A stretch of 11,962 nucleotides of DNA from Pseudomonas sp. GTDB taxonomy: Bacteria; Pseudomonadota; Gammaproteobacteria; Pseudomonadales; Pseudomonadaceae. How positions within the stretch are numbered: the stretch's first letter is position 1; every line of letters starts with the position of its first letter. Of the stretch, positions 1 through 6,517 are shown in pieces. The position numbers were made by a program, and so were the translations under genes. The DNA lies in assembly GCF_030147005.1 (NCBI RefSeq), contig NZ_JASLAW010000193.1:1-11962 (forward strand). The letters are read 5' to 3'. Under the pieces are notes generated by a model. It saw nothing but the letters and a program-made list of their open reading frames with translations. It did not search any database and was not told where the DNA came from.

Positions 1-721
1 TGTCCATCTGCGAGAAACTGGCCCAGTGCCGGACACAGCGCGCCGCTTTGCCGGCGCGTTCCCACGCCCAGAAGAAACTCGCCCCACCGGCCAGTTGCCG
101 CTCGAGAATGACGTGCTGATCGTCGTACCGATAACGCTCGCGTTCACCGATGGCATTGGTCGCCGACGCCAGTCGTCCGGCGTCGTCATAGGTGTAGGAA
201 ACGACGTCCTGCCCGGTCACCCACACGAAAGGCTCATGGCCTTTGGCGCGATGGATTTGATAGTCCACCGCCACAATGCGGTCGAATTCATATCGCAATA
301 AAAGCGAACGCCCCGCACCGTTATCCAGCCGCTTAATCCGCCCCAACCGATCACGGCAAATGCGCAAGCGGTTGTCGTACGCATCGCTGATCGCCGTCAG
401 CACACCGTCGCAAAAGTGGTAGAACCGTAACGCCTGGGCCAGCACCAACTCACCAGGCGCAACGTGCCGTTGGCCTTACACGTGGCGACCGTACTGCTGG
501 GGAAGAGGGATCGATTGATCGGCGCTACGAGCGCTACTTCATCCCCGACCTTGAACACTTGCTCGACATTCAATGCCGCAAAGCTGAAAAAGCTTTGCGC
601 CCAGGTGTCGTATGGGTTGAGGAATCCCCGGAAATCGCTGAGTACGGATTCGACGTCCCGCGTTTGCATCCATCGCCGCCAGCGCTAGAAAGCCAATGGC
701 TTGGCTGGTTGCGTCGATCAT
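1..721 (-). pseudogene. RHS/YD-repeat protein, 5' part, two frame changes, runs off the left edge
   Basis: The minus strand from about 475 to the edge is open and reads as an RHS protein, with phrases such as VSYTYDDAGRLASATNAIGE, RYRYDDQHVILERQL and GGASFFWAWE typical of YD repeats. RHS proteins are large secreted or surface polymorphic toxins, often delivered by type VI secretion; the toxin tip would lie beyond the edge. The upstream part is split. The ATG at 721 opens MIDATSQAIGFLALAAMDAN in the same frame as the RHS part, but that frame has stops at 541-539 and 478-476. Between about 680 and 399 the sensible protein (ESVLSDFRGFLNPYDTWAQS, VEQVFKVGDEVALVAPINRS) is in another frame. One change falls between about 680 and 541, the compensating one between 475 and 399. 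I take it as a pseudogene, but sequencing error is possible. The RHS assignment is firm; the N-terminal family is not recognised. Confidence 0.62.
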
Positions 722-725
722 GGGT

Positions 726-746
726 GAGCCCTGTCGATCAGGGCTC
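726..746 (-). promoter_or_regulatory. Hairpin over the start region of the RHS gene
   Basis: GAGCCCTG (726-733) and CAGGGCTC (739-746) form a perfect 8-bp stem with a 5-base loop. Read on the minus strand it ends four bases before the ATG at 721, and the only Shine-Dalgarno-like run (AGGG, 7 bases before the ATG) lies inside the stem. It could therefore hide the ribosome binding site, or be a terminator-like remnant; there is no following T run. Confidence 0.45.
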
Positions 747-768
747 TAACTGGAAAAACCATCTGCAA

Positions 769-797
769 TCCCTCGCACTGTTTGATCAGGCGAGGGA
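769..797. repeat. Second inverted repeat upstream of the RHS gene
   Basis: TCCCTCGC (769-776) and GCGAGGGA (790-797) pair perfectly over 8 bp around a 13-base loop. It lies 22 bases from the 726-746 hairpin, so the RHS leader would carry two stem-loops in tandem. There is no T tract on either side, so I do not call it a terminator. The remaining stretch from 798 to 956 shows no gene and no convincing promoter. Confidence 0.4.
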
Positions 798-956
798 CTT
801 TGCAGCGGTTTTCAGGGCAGGGGAGTAGAGCTTGTCCGGCGGTTATGTGGGAAGTTTCAGCCTAAGCCGCACTCAGCTCGGCATACCCACGAACCCCGGT
901 TAGACTTGCCTGTCGATATCCCCAACGCCCGGCCCGCCGTCAACCAAGGAAGCCCC

Positions 957-2042
957 ATGTATTCAAGCCGCCTGATCCTCTGCCTCGCAACCTTGCTGGT
1001 GCTGGCCGGTTGCTCCACCTCACGTGGCCCACAGCAGCCAGAGCGCAGTGAGGCCGAGGTGAAGGCGCAGATCGTGCGCCTGCTCCCGGCCAAGGTCGTG
1101 GACCGCAACGGCTGGGCCCAGGACATCTACACCGCCTTCGACACCCAGAAGATCTACCCCGGCACCGAAAATATCTGCGCCGTGCTGGCGGTGACCGAGC
1201 AGGAGTCGACCTATCAGGTCGACCCGCCGGTGCCCGGCATGGGCAAGATCGCTCAGGATGAAATTCTGCGGCGTGCCGGCAAGGTGCATGTGCCGGCATT
1301 CGTGGTACGCAGCGCCTTGCAACTGCGTTCTCCCAACGGCAAGACCTACGCCGACCGCTTGAATGCCGCGCGCACGGAGAAAGACCTGAGTGCAATTTTC
1401 GATGATTTCATCAGCATGGTGCCCTTGGGCAATACCTTGTTCGGCGGCTTCAACCCGGTGCATACCGCCGGCCCGATGCAGGTCAGCATCGACTTTGCGC
1501 AGAAACAGGCGCGGGGTTATCCCTACACGGTGGACGGTACGATTCGCCGGGAAGTATTCACTCGCCGTGGCGGCATGTATTTCGGTATCGCCCATTTGCT
1601 GGGCTACCCGGTGAGTTATGACCAGCCGCTGTACCGCTTCGCCGATTTCAATGCGGGTTGGTACGCCAGCCGCAATGCCGCGTTCCAGGCCGCGGTCAGC
1701 CGTGCCTCAGGCACCGAACTGGCGCTGGATGGGGATTTGATTCGCTATGGTTCGTTGCTGCCCGGTACCACCGAGCTGGCGGTGCGTTCACTGGGGGCGA
1801 AATTGGATATGCGCAACCCGAGCATTCGCAGCCAACTGGAGCAGGGCGATACGCTGGACTTCGAGGACACCACCCTTTACAAGCGCGTGTTCGCCCTGGC
1901 CGACCAGGCCGCTGGCAAACCACTGCCACGGGCGATACTGCCGGGCATCGTGCTCAAAAGCCCGAAGATCACCCGCAACCTGACCACGGCGTGGTTTGCC
2001 AAACGCGTGGATGAGCGGTATCAGCGCTGTATGAAGCGCTGA
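957..2042 (+). CDS. DUF1615 domain lipoprotein, lytic-transglycosylase-like
   Basis: This encodes a 361-residue lipoprotein. The start at ATG 957 is chosen because AAGGAAG (946-952) sits just upstream and because it gives a clean signal peptide: a hydrophobic segment ending in LVLAGC, with Cys19 as the lipidation site. Ser follows Cys19, so outer-membrane sorting is expected. The mature protein matches the DUF1615 family in my judgement. By eye it carries the three landmarks of soluble lytic transglycosylases in order: an Glu-Ser pair (Glu83-Ser84 in AVTEQESTYQ), a G-x-M-Q block (Gly172-Gln175 in AGPMQVS) and N-A-G (232-234 in DFNAGWYA). A peptidoglycan role in the periplasm is inferred from this, not established for the family. 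It stands alone; the divergent RHS gene is on one side and REP palindromes on the other. Family call fairly sure, activity unsure. Confidence 0.82.
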   Translation: MYSSRLILCLATLLVLAGCSTSRGPQQPERSEAEVKAQIVRLLPAKVVDRNGWAQDIYTAFDTQKIYPGTENICAVLAVTEQESTYQVDPPVPGMGKIAQDEILRRAGKVHVPAFVVRSALQLRSPNGKTYADRLNAARTEKDLSAIFDDFISMVPLGNTLFGGFNPVHTAGPMQVSIDFAQKQARGYPYTVDGTIRREVFTRRGGMYFGIAHLLGYPVSYDQPLYRFADFNAGWYASRNAAFQAAVSRASGTELALDGDLIRYGSLLPGTTELAVRSLGAKLDMRNPSIRSQLEQGDTLDFEDTTLYKRVFALADQAAGKPLPRAILPGIVLKSPKITRNLTTAWFAKRVDERYQRCMKR

Positions 2043-2050
2043 TCAGGACT

Positions 2051-2170
2051 GTGGCGAACCGCTTGCCCGCGCGGGGCTGCAAAGCAGCCTAACAAGAGCG
2101 TAAAGCGGCGTGTCAGGCATCACTCGAAGGCTGTTTCTTGGGGCCGCTGCGCGCGCCAGCGCGGGCAAGC
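2051..2170. repeat. REPIN-like pair of inverted REP palindromes
   Basis: CGCTTGCCCGCGC near 2060-2072 and GCGCGGGCAAGC at 2159-2170 are inverted copies of one REP core, about 85 bases apart, starting eight bases after the DUF1615 stop codon. The arrangement fits a REPIN, a mobile doublet of extragenic palindromes spread in trans by a RAYT transposase; no RAYT gene is in the window. It may also act as a transcription stop or RNA stabiliser for the upstream gene. Confidence 0.6.
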
Positions 2171-2173
2171 CCC

Positions 2174-2343
2174 AATGCCAGTCAGTTAAGCGCTAGAGCA
2201 GGCAACCGTCGGCCTGTGGCGAGGGAGCTTGCTACCGCTGGGACGCGAAGCGACCCCAGAAAATGGGACTGCTGCGCAGTCCAGCGGGAGCAAGCTCCCT
2301 CGCCACGGTAAAGCGCTCCTCCTTAACTGACTGGCATTAGGGC
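2174..2343. repeat. Nested palindromic intergenic repeat, copy 1
   Basis: The outer arms are a perfect 17-bp inverted repeat, AATGCCAGTCAGTTAAG at 2174-2190 and its complement at 2322-2338. Inside lies a REPIN whose two 26-base arms (2216-2241 and 2281-2306, core GAGGGAGCTTGCT) differ at one position, with smaller hairpins between them, for example GACTGC/GCAGTC around 2267-2281. Bases 2228-2343 recur in inverted orientation at 11847-11962 with two mismatches. The core resembles the P. fluorescens REP class containing GAGGGAGCTTGCTCCC. It overlaps the 3' end of the neighbouring minus-strand gene. Confidence 0.8.
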
Positions 2344-3138
2344 AAGCCCGCTCGCCACAACAAACTTGCGCCATAGCCACACCCACAACCAGACCACCGG
2401 AAACGCCAGGATCAAAAAGGGCAGCACGTAACTGGCTCGTTCCAGGGCGTCGGCCGTGCCGTCCAGCATATTCGTGCCCAGGTTGCTGAACATGCGGCTG
2501 AAGCGTGATGGTTGGTTCGCGCCGTCCGAGGAGCGCAAGTTCAGGGTCACACGGTTGGTGTCGAGACGACGTTGCTGGCCGGCGGCGACCTGGGCCAGTT
2601 CCTGCAACTCGTTTTCGATGCCCGCTTGTTCCTTGCTCAAGACAATCAGGTCACTGACGGTGATGTCCGTGCGCTTGGCCAGTTCATCGAGCCGTTGTTG
2701 CTGGGCTTGCAGGCGGTCCTGGCGGCGGCGCACGTCGGCTACAGCGTCGGCCAGGTCTTCGGCGGTGGTGACGCGACGGCCGAGCGTGCCGCCTTCAGCG
2801 GCCAGGGCGACCATCGGTTCTACACCCGTGGGAGATATGCGCAGGATGATCTCGCCGCCATGGCTGTCTTCGGTGATACCCAGGATATTGCAGGCGCCGA
2901 ACCGCGCCGTTTCACAGGCTTCGCGCGTGGCCCGCATGCGCGGCGCGAGCAGGGCGCCGGGCAGGGACAGGGTCAGTTCATGTTCGTAGGCCAGTTGCGC
3001 CCCGGCCCGGCCTTGTTCGCCGTTGACGGCAGCGGCGCGGGAGTGGTCCTGGGGCGAACAGCCGGTCAGCACCAGACCGGTCAGCAAGATCAATAGCGGG
3101 AAGCGAAGCGGGCGAGGGTTGCCGTCCAGATGGCGCAT
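2323..3138 (-). CDS. DUF4349 domain lipoprotein with C-terminal membrane segment
   Basis: A 271-residue protein with a signal peptide ending in LVLTGC (Cys27, lipobox), a folded region of about 110 residues, a coiled-coil-like stretch rich in Gln, Arg and Glu (around DRLQAQQQRLDELAKR and KEQAGIENELQELAQ), a short beta-type block (TNRVTLNLRSS) and one C-terminal membrane span (YVLPFLILAFPVVWLWVWLW). This order is that of DUF4349 proteins, whose function is unknown; they are envelope proteins with the domain outside the cytoplasm. AAGGAA lies 7 bases before the ATG at 3138. The last 11 codons and the TAA (2358-2323) lie inside the repeat element, so the natural C-terminus has probably been replaced by repeat-derived residues ending MPVS. 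It is divergent from the thioesterase gene. Confidence 0.8.
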   Translation of the reverse strand: MRHLDGNPRPLRFPLLILLTGLVLTGCSPQDHSRAAAVNGEQGRAGAQLAYEHELTLSLPGALLAPRMRATREACETARFGACNILGITEDSHGGEIILRISPTGVEPMVALAAEGGTLGRRVTTAEDLADAVADVRRRQDRLQAQQQRLDELAKRTDITVSDLIVLSKEQAGIENELQELAQVAAGQQRRLDTNRVTLNLRSSDGANQPSRFSRMFSNLGTNMLDGTADALERASYVLPFLILAFPVVWLWVWLWRKFVVASGLALMPVS

Positions 3139-3295
3139 TGCGGTTCCTTGAAGTGCGCGCGAGCAATTGTCGGCGATTAAAGCGGGTCTGGCGGATTAAC
3201 GCAAAGTATCGCGCGGGATTTGCCTGGCTGATGGTGATGGCGCGAGGGTGGGGGCAGGCGTACATCTCAAGGCTGACGCCAAAGAAGAACTCATC

Positions 3296-3712
3296 ATGAT
3301 CACTCACACTATGCCCGAAGGTTTTGTCGCGTTGCCCCGCAGCAGTCCGCTGCTTGATGTGCTGGGCCCGGCGTACTGCCGGGGTGACGGCCTGCAACTG
3401 GAAATCGGCCTGCACGCCGACAATCGACATGCCAACGGGCGCGGTACCGTGCACGGCGGGGTGTTGGCGACGTTGGCGGATATCGGCATGGGCTACGCTA
3501 TGGCGTTTTCCAGCGACCCGCCGTTGCCGTTGATTACCGCGAGCATGACCGTGGATTACCTGGGAGCGGTGCAGGTGGGAGAGTGGATCGTGGTGCGGTT
3601 GGAGCATCACAAGCGGGGGCGGCAGATAGCGTTTGCCACGGTGTCTCTGCAGGTGGGGGAGAGGATAGTGGCGCGGGCGAGTGCGGTGTTCGCGGTGCCG
3701 CGTGCGCAATAA
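3296..3712 (+). CDS. PaaI family hotdog thioesterase
   Basis: A 138-residue single-domain hotdog protein, the usual length for this family. The signature TVHGGVLATLADIGMGYA is clear: His53-Gly54-Gly55 forms the oxyanion/CoA turn and Asp62 in the central helix is the usual catalytic acid. The C-terminal strand pattern (HHKRGRQIAFATVSLQVGER followed by ARASAVFAV) also fits. Such enzymes hydrolyse acyl-CoA or aryl-CoA thioesters in the cytoplasm; the substrate cannot be read from sequence. ATG 3296 is preferred, with AGAAG about 9 bases upstream; an upstream GTG (3248) and the ATG at 3311 are alternatives. It ends in convergent orientation to the acetoacetate operon, separated by a shared terminator, so no operon link is implied. 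Confidence 0.85.
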   Translation: MITHTMPEGFVALPRSSPLLDVLGPAYCRGDGLQLEIGLHADNRHANGRGTVHGGVLATLADIGMGYAMAFSSDPPLPLITASMTVDYLGAVQVGEWIVVRLEHHKRGRQIAFATVSLQVGERIVARASAVFAVPRAQ

Positions 3713-3747
3713 CAACGCAGTTCACAGGTGGGCGCTGGCAGATTAGA

Positions 3748-3782
3748 GAAAAGGCCCGGTTTTCGTGGAACCGGGCCTTTTC
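3748..3782. terminator. Bidirectional rho-independent terminator
   Basis: A perfect 14-bp stem, GAAAAGGCCCGGTT (3748-3761) with its complement (3769-3782), and a 7-base loop. The stem is GC-rich in the middle with A runs on one side and T runs on the other, so it can end transcripts from both the thioesterase gene (plus) and the dhcA-dhcB-atoB operon (minus), which converge here. Confidence 0.88.
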
Positions 3783-3800
3783 CGTGTTGCTCTTAAATCA

Positions 3801-4982
3801 TCAGTTGCGTTCGAGCGCCAGGGCCACGCCCTGGCCGCCGCCGATGCACAGTGTCGCCAAGCCTTTCCTGGCGTCGCGCTTGATCATTTCATGCAGCAGG
3901 GTCACCAGCACGCGGCAGCCTGAGGCACCAATCGGGTGGCCGATGGCGATGGCGCCGCCATTGACGTTGACCTTGTCGGCGTCCCATTCCAGCTCTTTAC
4001 CCACCGCCAGGGATTGCGCGGCGAAGGCTTCGTTGGCTTCGATCAGGTCCAGGTCGCCCAATTCCCAGCCGGCCTTGTCCAGGCAGCGGCGGGTGGCCGA
4101 TACCGGGCCGATGCCCATGATGGCCGGGTCGACGCCCGCGTTGGCGTAGCTGGCGATCCGCGCCAGGACCGGCAGGCCGAGGGCCTTGGCTTTGTCGGCG
4201 CTCATCAGCAGCACGGCGGCAGCGCCGTCATTCAGGCTGGAAGCGTTGCCGGCGGTGACGCTGCCGTCTTTTTTGAAAGCGGGCTTGAGCTTGGCCAGGG
4301 ATTCGGCGGTGGTGCCGGCGCGGGGTTGTTCGTCTACTGCGAAGGCCACCGGGTCGCCCTTGCGCTGGGGGATCAGGATCGGCGTGATTTCATCGGCAAA
4401 GCGCCCGGCTTCGATGGCGGCGATGGCTTTTTGCTGGGAGGCGGCGGCAAAGGCGTCCTGTGCCTCGCGGCTGATGCCGTACTTGTCCACCAGGTTTTCG
4501 GCGGTGATGCCCATGTGGTAGTCGTTGAACGCATCCCACAGGCCGTCGGTGATCATACTGTCGACCATCTTGGCGTGGCCCATGCGCAAACCGGTGCGCG
4601 CGGCGGGCAGTACGTACGGCGCAAGGCTCATGTTTTCCATGCCGCCGGCGATGATCACGTGGGCGTCGCCGCAACGGATCGCCTGCGCGCCCAGGTGCAA
4701 TGCCTTCAAGCCCGAACCACAGACCTTGTTCAGGGTCAGGCTCGGCACGGCGTGGGGCAGGCCGGCGAGAATCGAGGCCTGGCGTGCGGGGTTCTGGCCG
4801 CTGCCGGCAGTGAGTACCTGGCCGAGAATCACTTCATCCACTTCGGCCGGGTCGAGGCCGGTCTGCTCCAGCAGGCGACGAATCACCGCAGCGCCCAGTT
4901 CAGGGGCCGGGATCGTGGCCAGCGAACCTTGAAAGCTGCCCACGGCGGTGCGGGTGGCAGCAACAATCACGACGTCTTGCAT
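3801..4982 (-). CDS. atoB: Acetyl-CoA C-acetyltransferase (thiolase II)
   Basis: A 393-residue biosynthetic-type thiolase, full length. The three catalytic residues are present in their standard places: Cys88 in LNKVCGSGLKA (acyl-enzyme nucleophile), His349 in AIAIGHPIGASG, and Cys379 in ATLCIGGGQG. It interconverts two acetyl-CoA and acetoacetyl-CoA in the cytoplasm; here, third in the operon after a CoA-transferase, thiolytic cleavage of acetoacetyl-CoA is the likely direction. The start is ATG 4982, with GAGG about 10 bases upstream; a GTG at 4997 is in frame but would place the ribosome binding site inside the gene. The gap to the dhcB stop is 11 bases, consistent with co-transcription. 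No short-chain acid transporter or hydroxybutyrate dehydrogenase follows, unlike some related loci. Confidence 0.95.
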   Translation of the reverse strand: MQDVVIVAATRTAVGSFQGSLATIPAPELGAAVIRRLLEQTGLDPAEVDEVILGQVLTAGSGQNPARQASILAGLPHAVPSLTLNKVCGSGLKALHLGAQAIRCGDAHVIIAGGMENMSLAPYVLPAARTGLRMGHAKMVDSMITDGLWDAFNDYHMGITAENLVDKYGISREAQDAFAAASQQKAIAAIEAGRFADEITPILIPQRKGDPVAFAVDEQPRAGTTAESLAKLKPAFKKDGSVTAGNASSLNDGAAAVLLMSADKAKALGLPVLARIASYANAGVDPAIMGIGPVSATRRCLDKAGWELGDLDLIEANEAFAAQSLAVGKELEWDADKVNVNGGAIAIGHPIGASGCRVLVTLLHEMIKRDARKGLATLCIGGGQGVALALERN

Positions 4983-4993
4983 GGAATCTGTCC

Positions 4994-5653
4994 TCACTGG
5001 AAATGCATTTCTGGAACGTGGTCCGGGACGATCAGTTTACCGGCGGTCTTGCTGACAATCTCTTCAACGCTGACGCCAGGTGCGCGTTCCTTGAGGACAA
5101 AAGCGCCATTTTCGATTTCCAGGTACGCCAGGTCCGTCAGCACGCGCTTGATGCAGTTCGCGCCGGTCAGCGGCAGGCTGCATTGGCTGAGCAATTTCGA
5201 CTCACCGTCCTTGGACGCGTGGGTCATGATCACGATGATATTTTCCGCACCGGCCACCAGGTCCATTGCGCCGCCCATGCCCTTGACCAGCTTGCCGGGG
5301 ATCATCCACGAGGCGATGTTGCCCTGTACGTCCACTTCGAACGCGCCGAGGACGGTGAGGTCGACATGGCCGCCGCGAATCATCGCGAACGACTCGGCGG
5401 AAGAGAAAATCGAGGCGCCGATGCGTGCGGTGACCGTTTGTTTGCCGGCGTTGATCATGTCGGCATCAATGGTTTCTTCCGTCGGGAACGGTCCCATGCC
5501 GAGCAGGCCATTTTCCGATTGCAGCATCACTTCCATGCCTTCGGGAATGTAGTTGGCCACCAGGGTCGGAATGCCGATGCCGAGGTTGACGTAGAAACCG
5601 TCCTGCATTTCACGGGCGACGCGTTGAGCCATTTGTTCGCGGGTAAGAGCCAT
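4994..5653 (-). CDS. dhcB: 3-oxoacid CoA-transferase subunit B
   Basis: A 219-residue beta subunit of a family I CoA-transferase. Glu47 in LQSENGLLGMGP is the expected catalytic glutamate that forms the glutamyl-CoA thioester intermediate. Gly-rich motifs NLGIGIPTLVA and MGGAMDLVAGA are also typical of ScoB/AtoA. With subunit A it moves CoA from a donor such as succinyl-CoA to acetoacetate or a related 3-oxoacid. AAGGA stands 8 bases before ATG 5653, and the gene follows subunit A after a 33-base gap. The order regulator/A/B/thiolase is that of the P. aeruginosa dhc locus, where the A and B genes are needed for growth on dehydrocarnitine; the symbol rests on that synteny. scoB or atoA would be equally valid family names. 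Confidence 0.92.
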   Translation of the reverse strand: MALTREQMAQRVAREMQDGFYVNLGIGIPTLVANYIPEGMEVMLQSENGLLGMGPFPTEETIDADMINAGKQTVTARIGASIFSSAESFAMIRGGHVDLTVLGAFEVDVQGNIASWMIPGKLVKGMGGAMDLVAGAENIIVIMTHASKDGESKLLSQCSLPLTGANCIKRVLTDLAYLEIENGAFVLKERAPGVSVEEIVSKTAGKLIVPDHVPEMHFQ

Positions 5654-5686
5654 TTTATAAGTCCTTATTGTTCGGGCCGGGATGGA

Positions 5687-6385
5687 TTATTTGCGGACGG
5701 TGCGCTGTTCGATGCGCTTCTCGAAGGTGCCGCAGATGATCCGGTCGACGTAGATGCCAGGGGTGTGGATCTGCGCGGGGTCCAACTCGCCCGGTTCGAC
5801 GATTTCCTCGACCTCGACCACGGTGATCTTGCCGGCGGTGGCGGCCAGCGGGTTGAAGTTCTGGGCGGTATGGCGATAGATGACGTTGCCGAAGTGGTCG
5901 GCTTTCCAGCCTTTGACGATGGCGAAATCACCGGTGATGGATTCTTCCATCAGGTAGGGGCGGCCATTGAATTCGCGGGTTTCCTTGCCTTCGGCCACAG
6001 GGGTGCCGACGCCGGTGGCGGTGAAGAAGGCCGGGATGCCGGCGCCGCCTGCACGCATTTTTTCGGCCAGGGTGCCTTGGGGGGTCAGTACCACTTCTAT
6101 TTCGCCGCTGAGCAGCTGCTTCTCGAACAGGGCATTTTCACCGACGTAGGAGGCGATCACTTTGCGGATCTGCTTTTCTTCCAGCAACACGCCCAGGCCG
6201 AAACCGTCGACGCCGCAGTTGTTGGACACCACGGTCAAGTCGCGGGTGCCTTTGCGCTTGATTTCAGCGATGAGGTTTTCCGGAATGCCACACAGGCCAA
6301 AACCGCCGGAGAGTACGGTCATGCCGTCTTCCAAACCTGCCAGCGCCTCTTCGTAGGACGCCACGCGTTTATCGAAACCTGCCAT
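5687..6385 (-). CDS. dhcA: 3-oxoacid CoA-transferase subunit A
   Basis: A 232-residue alpha subunit of a family I CoA-transferase, full length. The N-terminal CoA-binding loop GGFGLCGIPENLIAEI (residues 27-42) and the downstream VVSNNCGVDGFGLG and TPQGTLAEKMRAGGAG blocks are diagnostic of ScoA/AtoD-type subunits. AGAGGTG directly upstream supports ATG 6385; the same frame stays open far upstream only because it runs antisense to the regulator gene. It is first in the operon dhcA-dhcB-atoB and divergent from a LysR gene, so acetoacetate activation under LysR control is the natural reading. In P. aeruginosa the equivalent locus serves carnitine catabolism, where acetoacetate is released from dehydrocarnitine. 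Family and partner certain; physiological substrate inferred. Confidence 0.92.
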   Translation of the reverse strand: MAGFDKRVASYEEALAGLEDGMTVLSGGFGLCGIPENLIAEIKRKGTRDLTVVSNNCGVDGFGLGVLLEEKQIRKVIASYVGENALFEKQLLSGEIEVVLTPQGTLAEKMRAGGAGIPAFFTATGVGTPVAEGKETREFNGRPYLMEESITGDFAIVKGWKADHFGNVIYRHTAQNFNPLAATAGKITVVEVEEIVEPGELDPAQIHTPGIYVDRIICGTFEKRIEQRTVRK

Positions 6386-6517
6386 ATGCACCTCTTTATT
6401 GTTAGTGGGCCAACCAGTGGACCGAGTGTTGCGCCGACGGATTGATTTGTTAAGTTGTTTTTTTAGGTCGATTGATTTAGAAAACAGCATAGTTGAACCA
6501 CCGTGCGGAGTCGTGTC
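6386..6517. promoter_or_regulatory. Divergent dhcA / dhcR control region with paired direct repeats
   Basis: This 132-base gap must hold both promoters and the LysR operator. GATTGATTT occurs at 6440-6448 and again at 6470-6478, same orientation, exactly 30 bases (about three helical turns) apart, separated by a T-rich run at 6457-6464. Such phased half-sites on one DNA face would suit a LysR tetramer, but they do not show the classical T-N11-A palindrome clearly. No unambiguous -35/-10 pair could be chosen in either direction. Confidence 0.45.

Noticed and set aside
2978..3715. A 245-codon minus-strand frame opposite the thioesterase
   Set aside because: It overlaps both the thioesterase and the start of the DUF4349 gene, with His/Arg/Pro-rich composition typical of a shadow.
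3936..6445. Very long plus-strand open frames across the thiolase and CoA-transferase genes
   Set aside because: They are antisense shadows of high-GC genes; the translations are rich in Gly, Ala, Val and His without any domain, while the minus strand encodes complete recognised enzymes.
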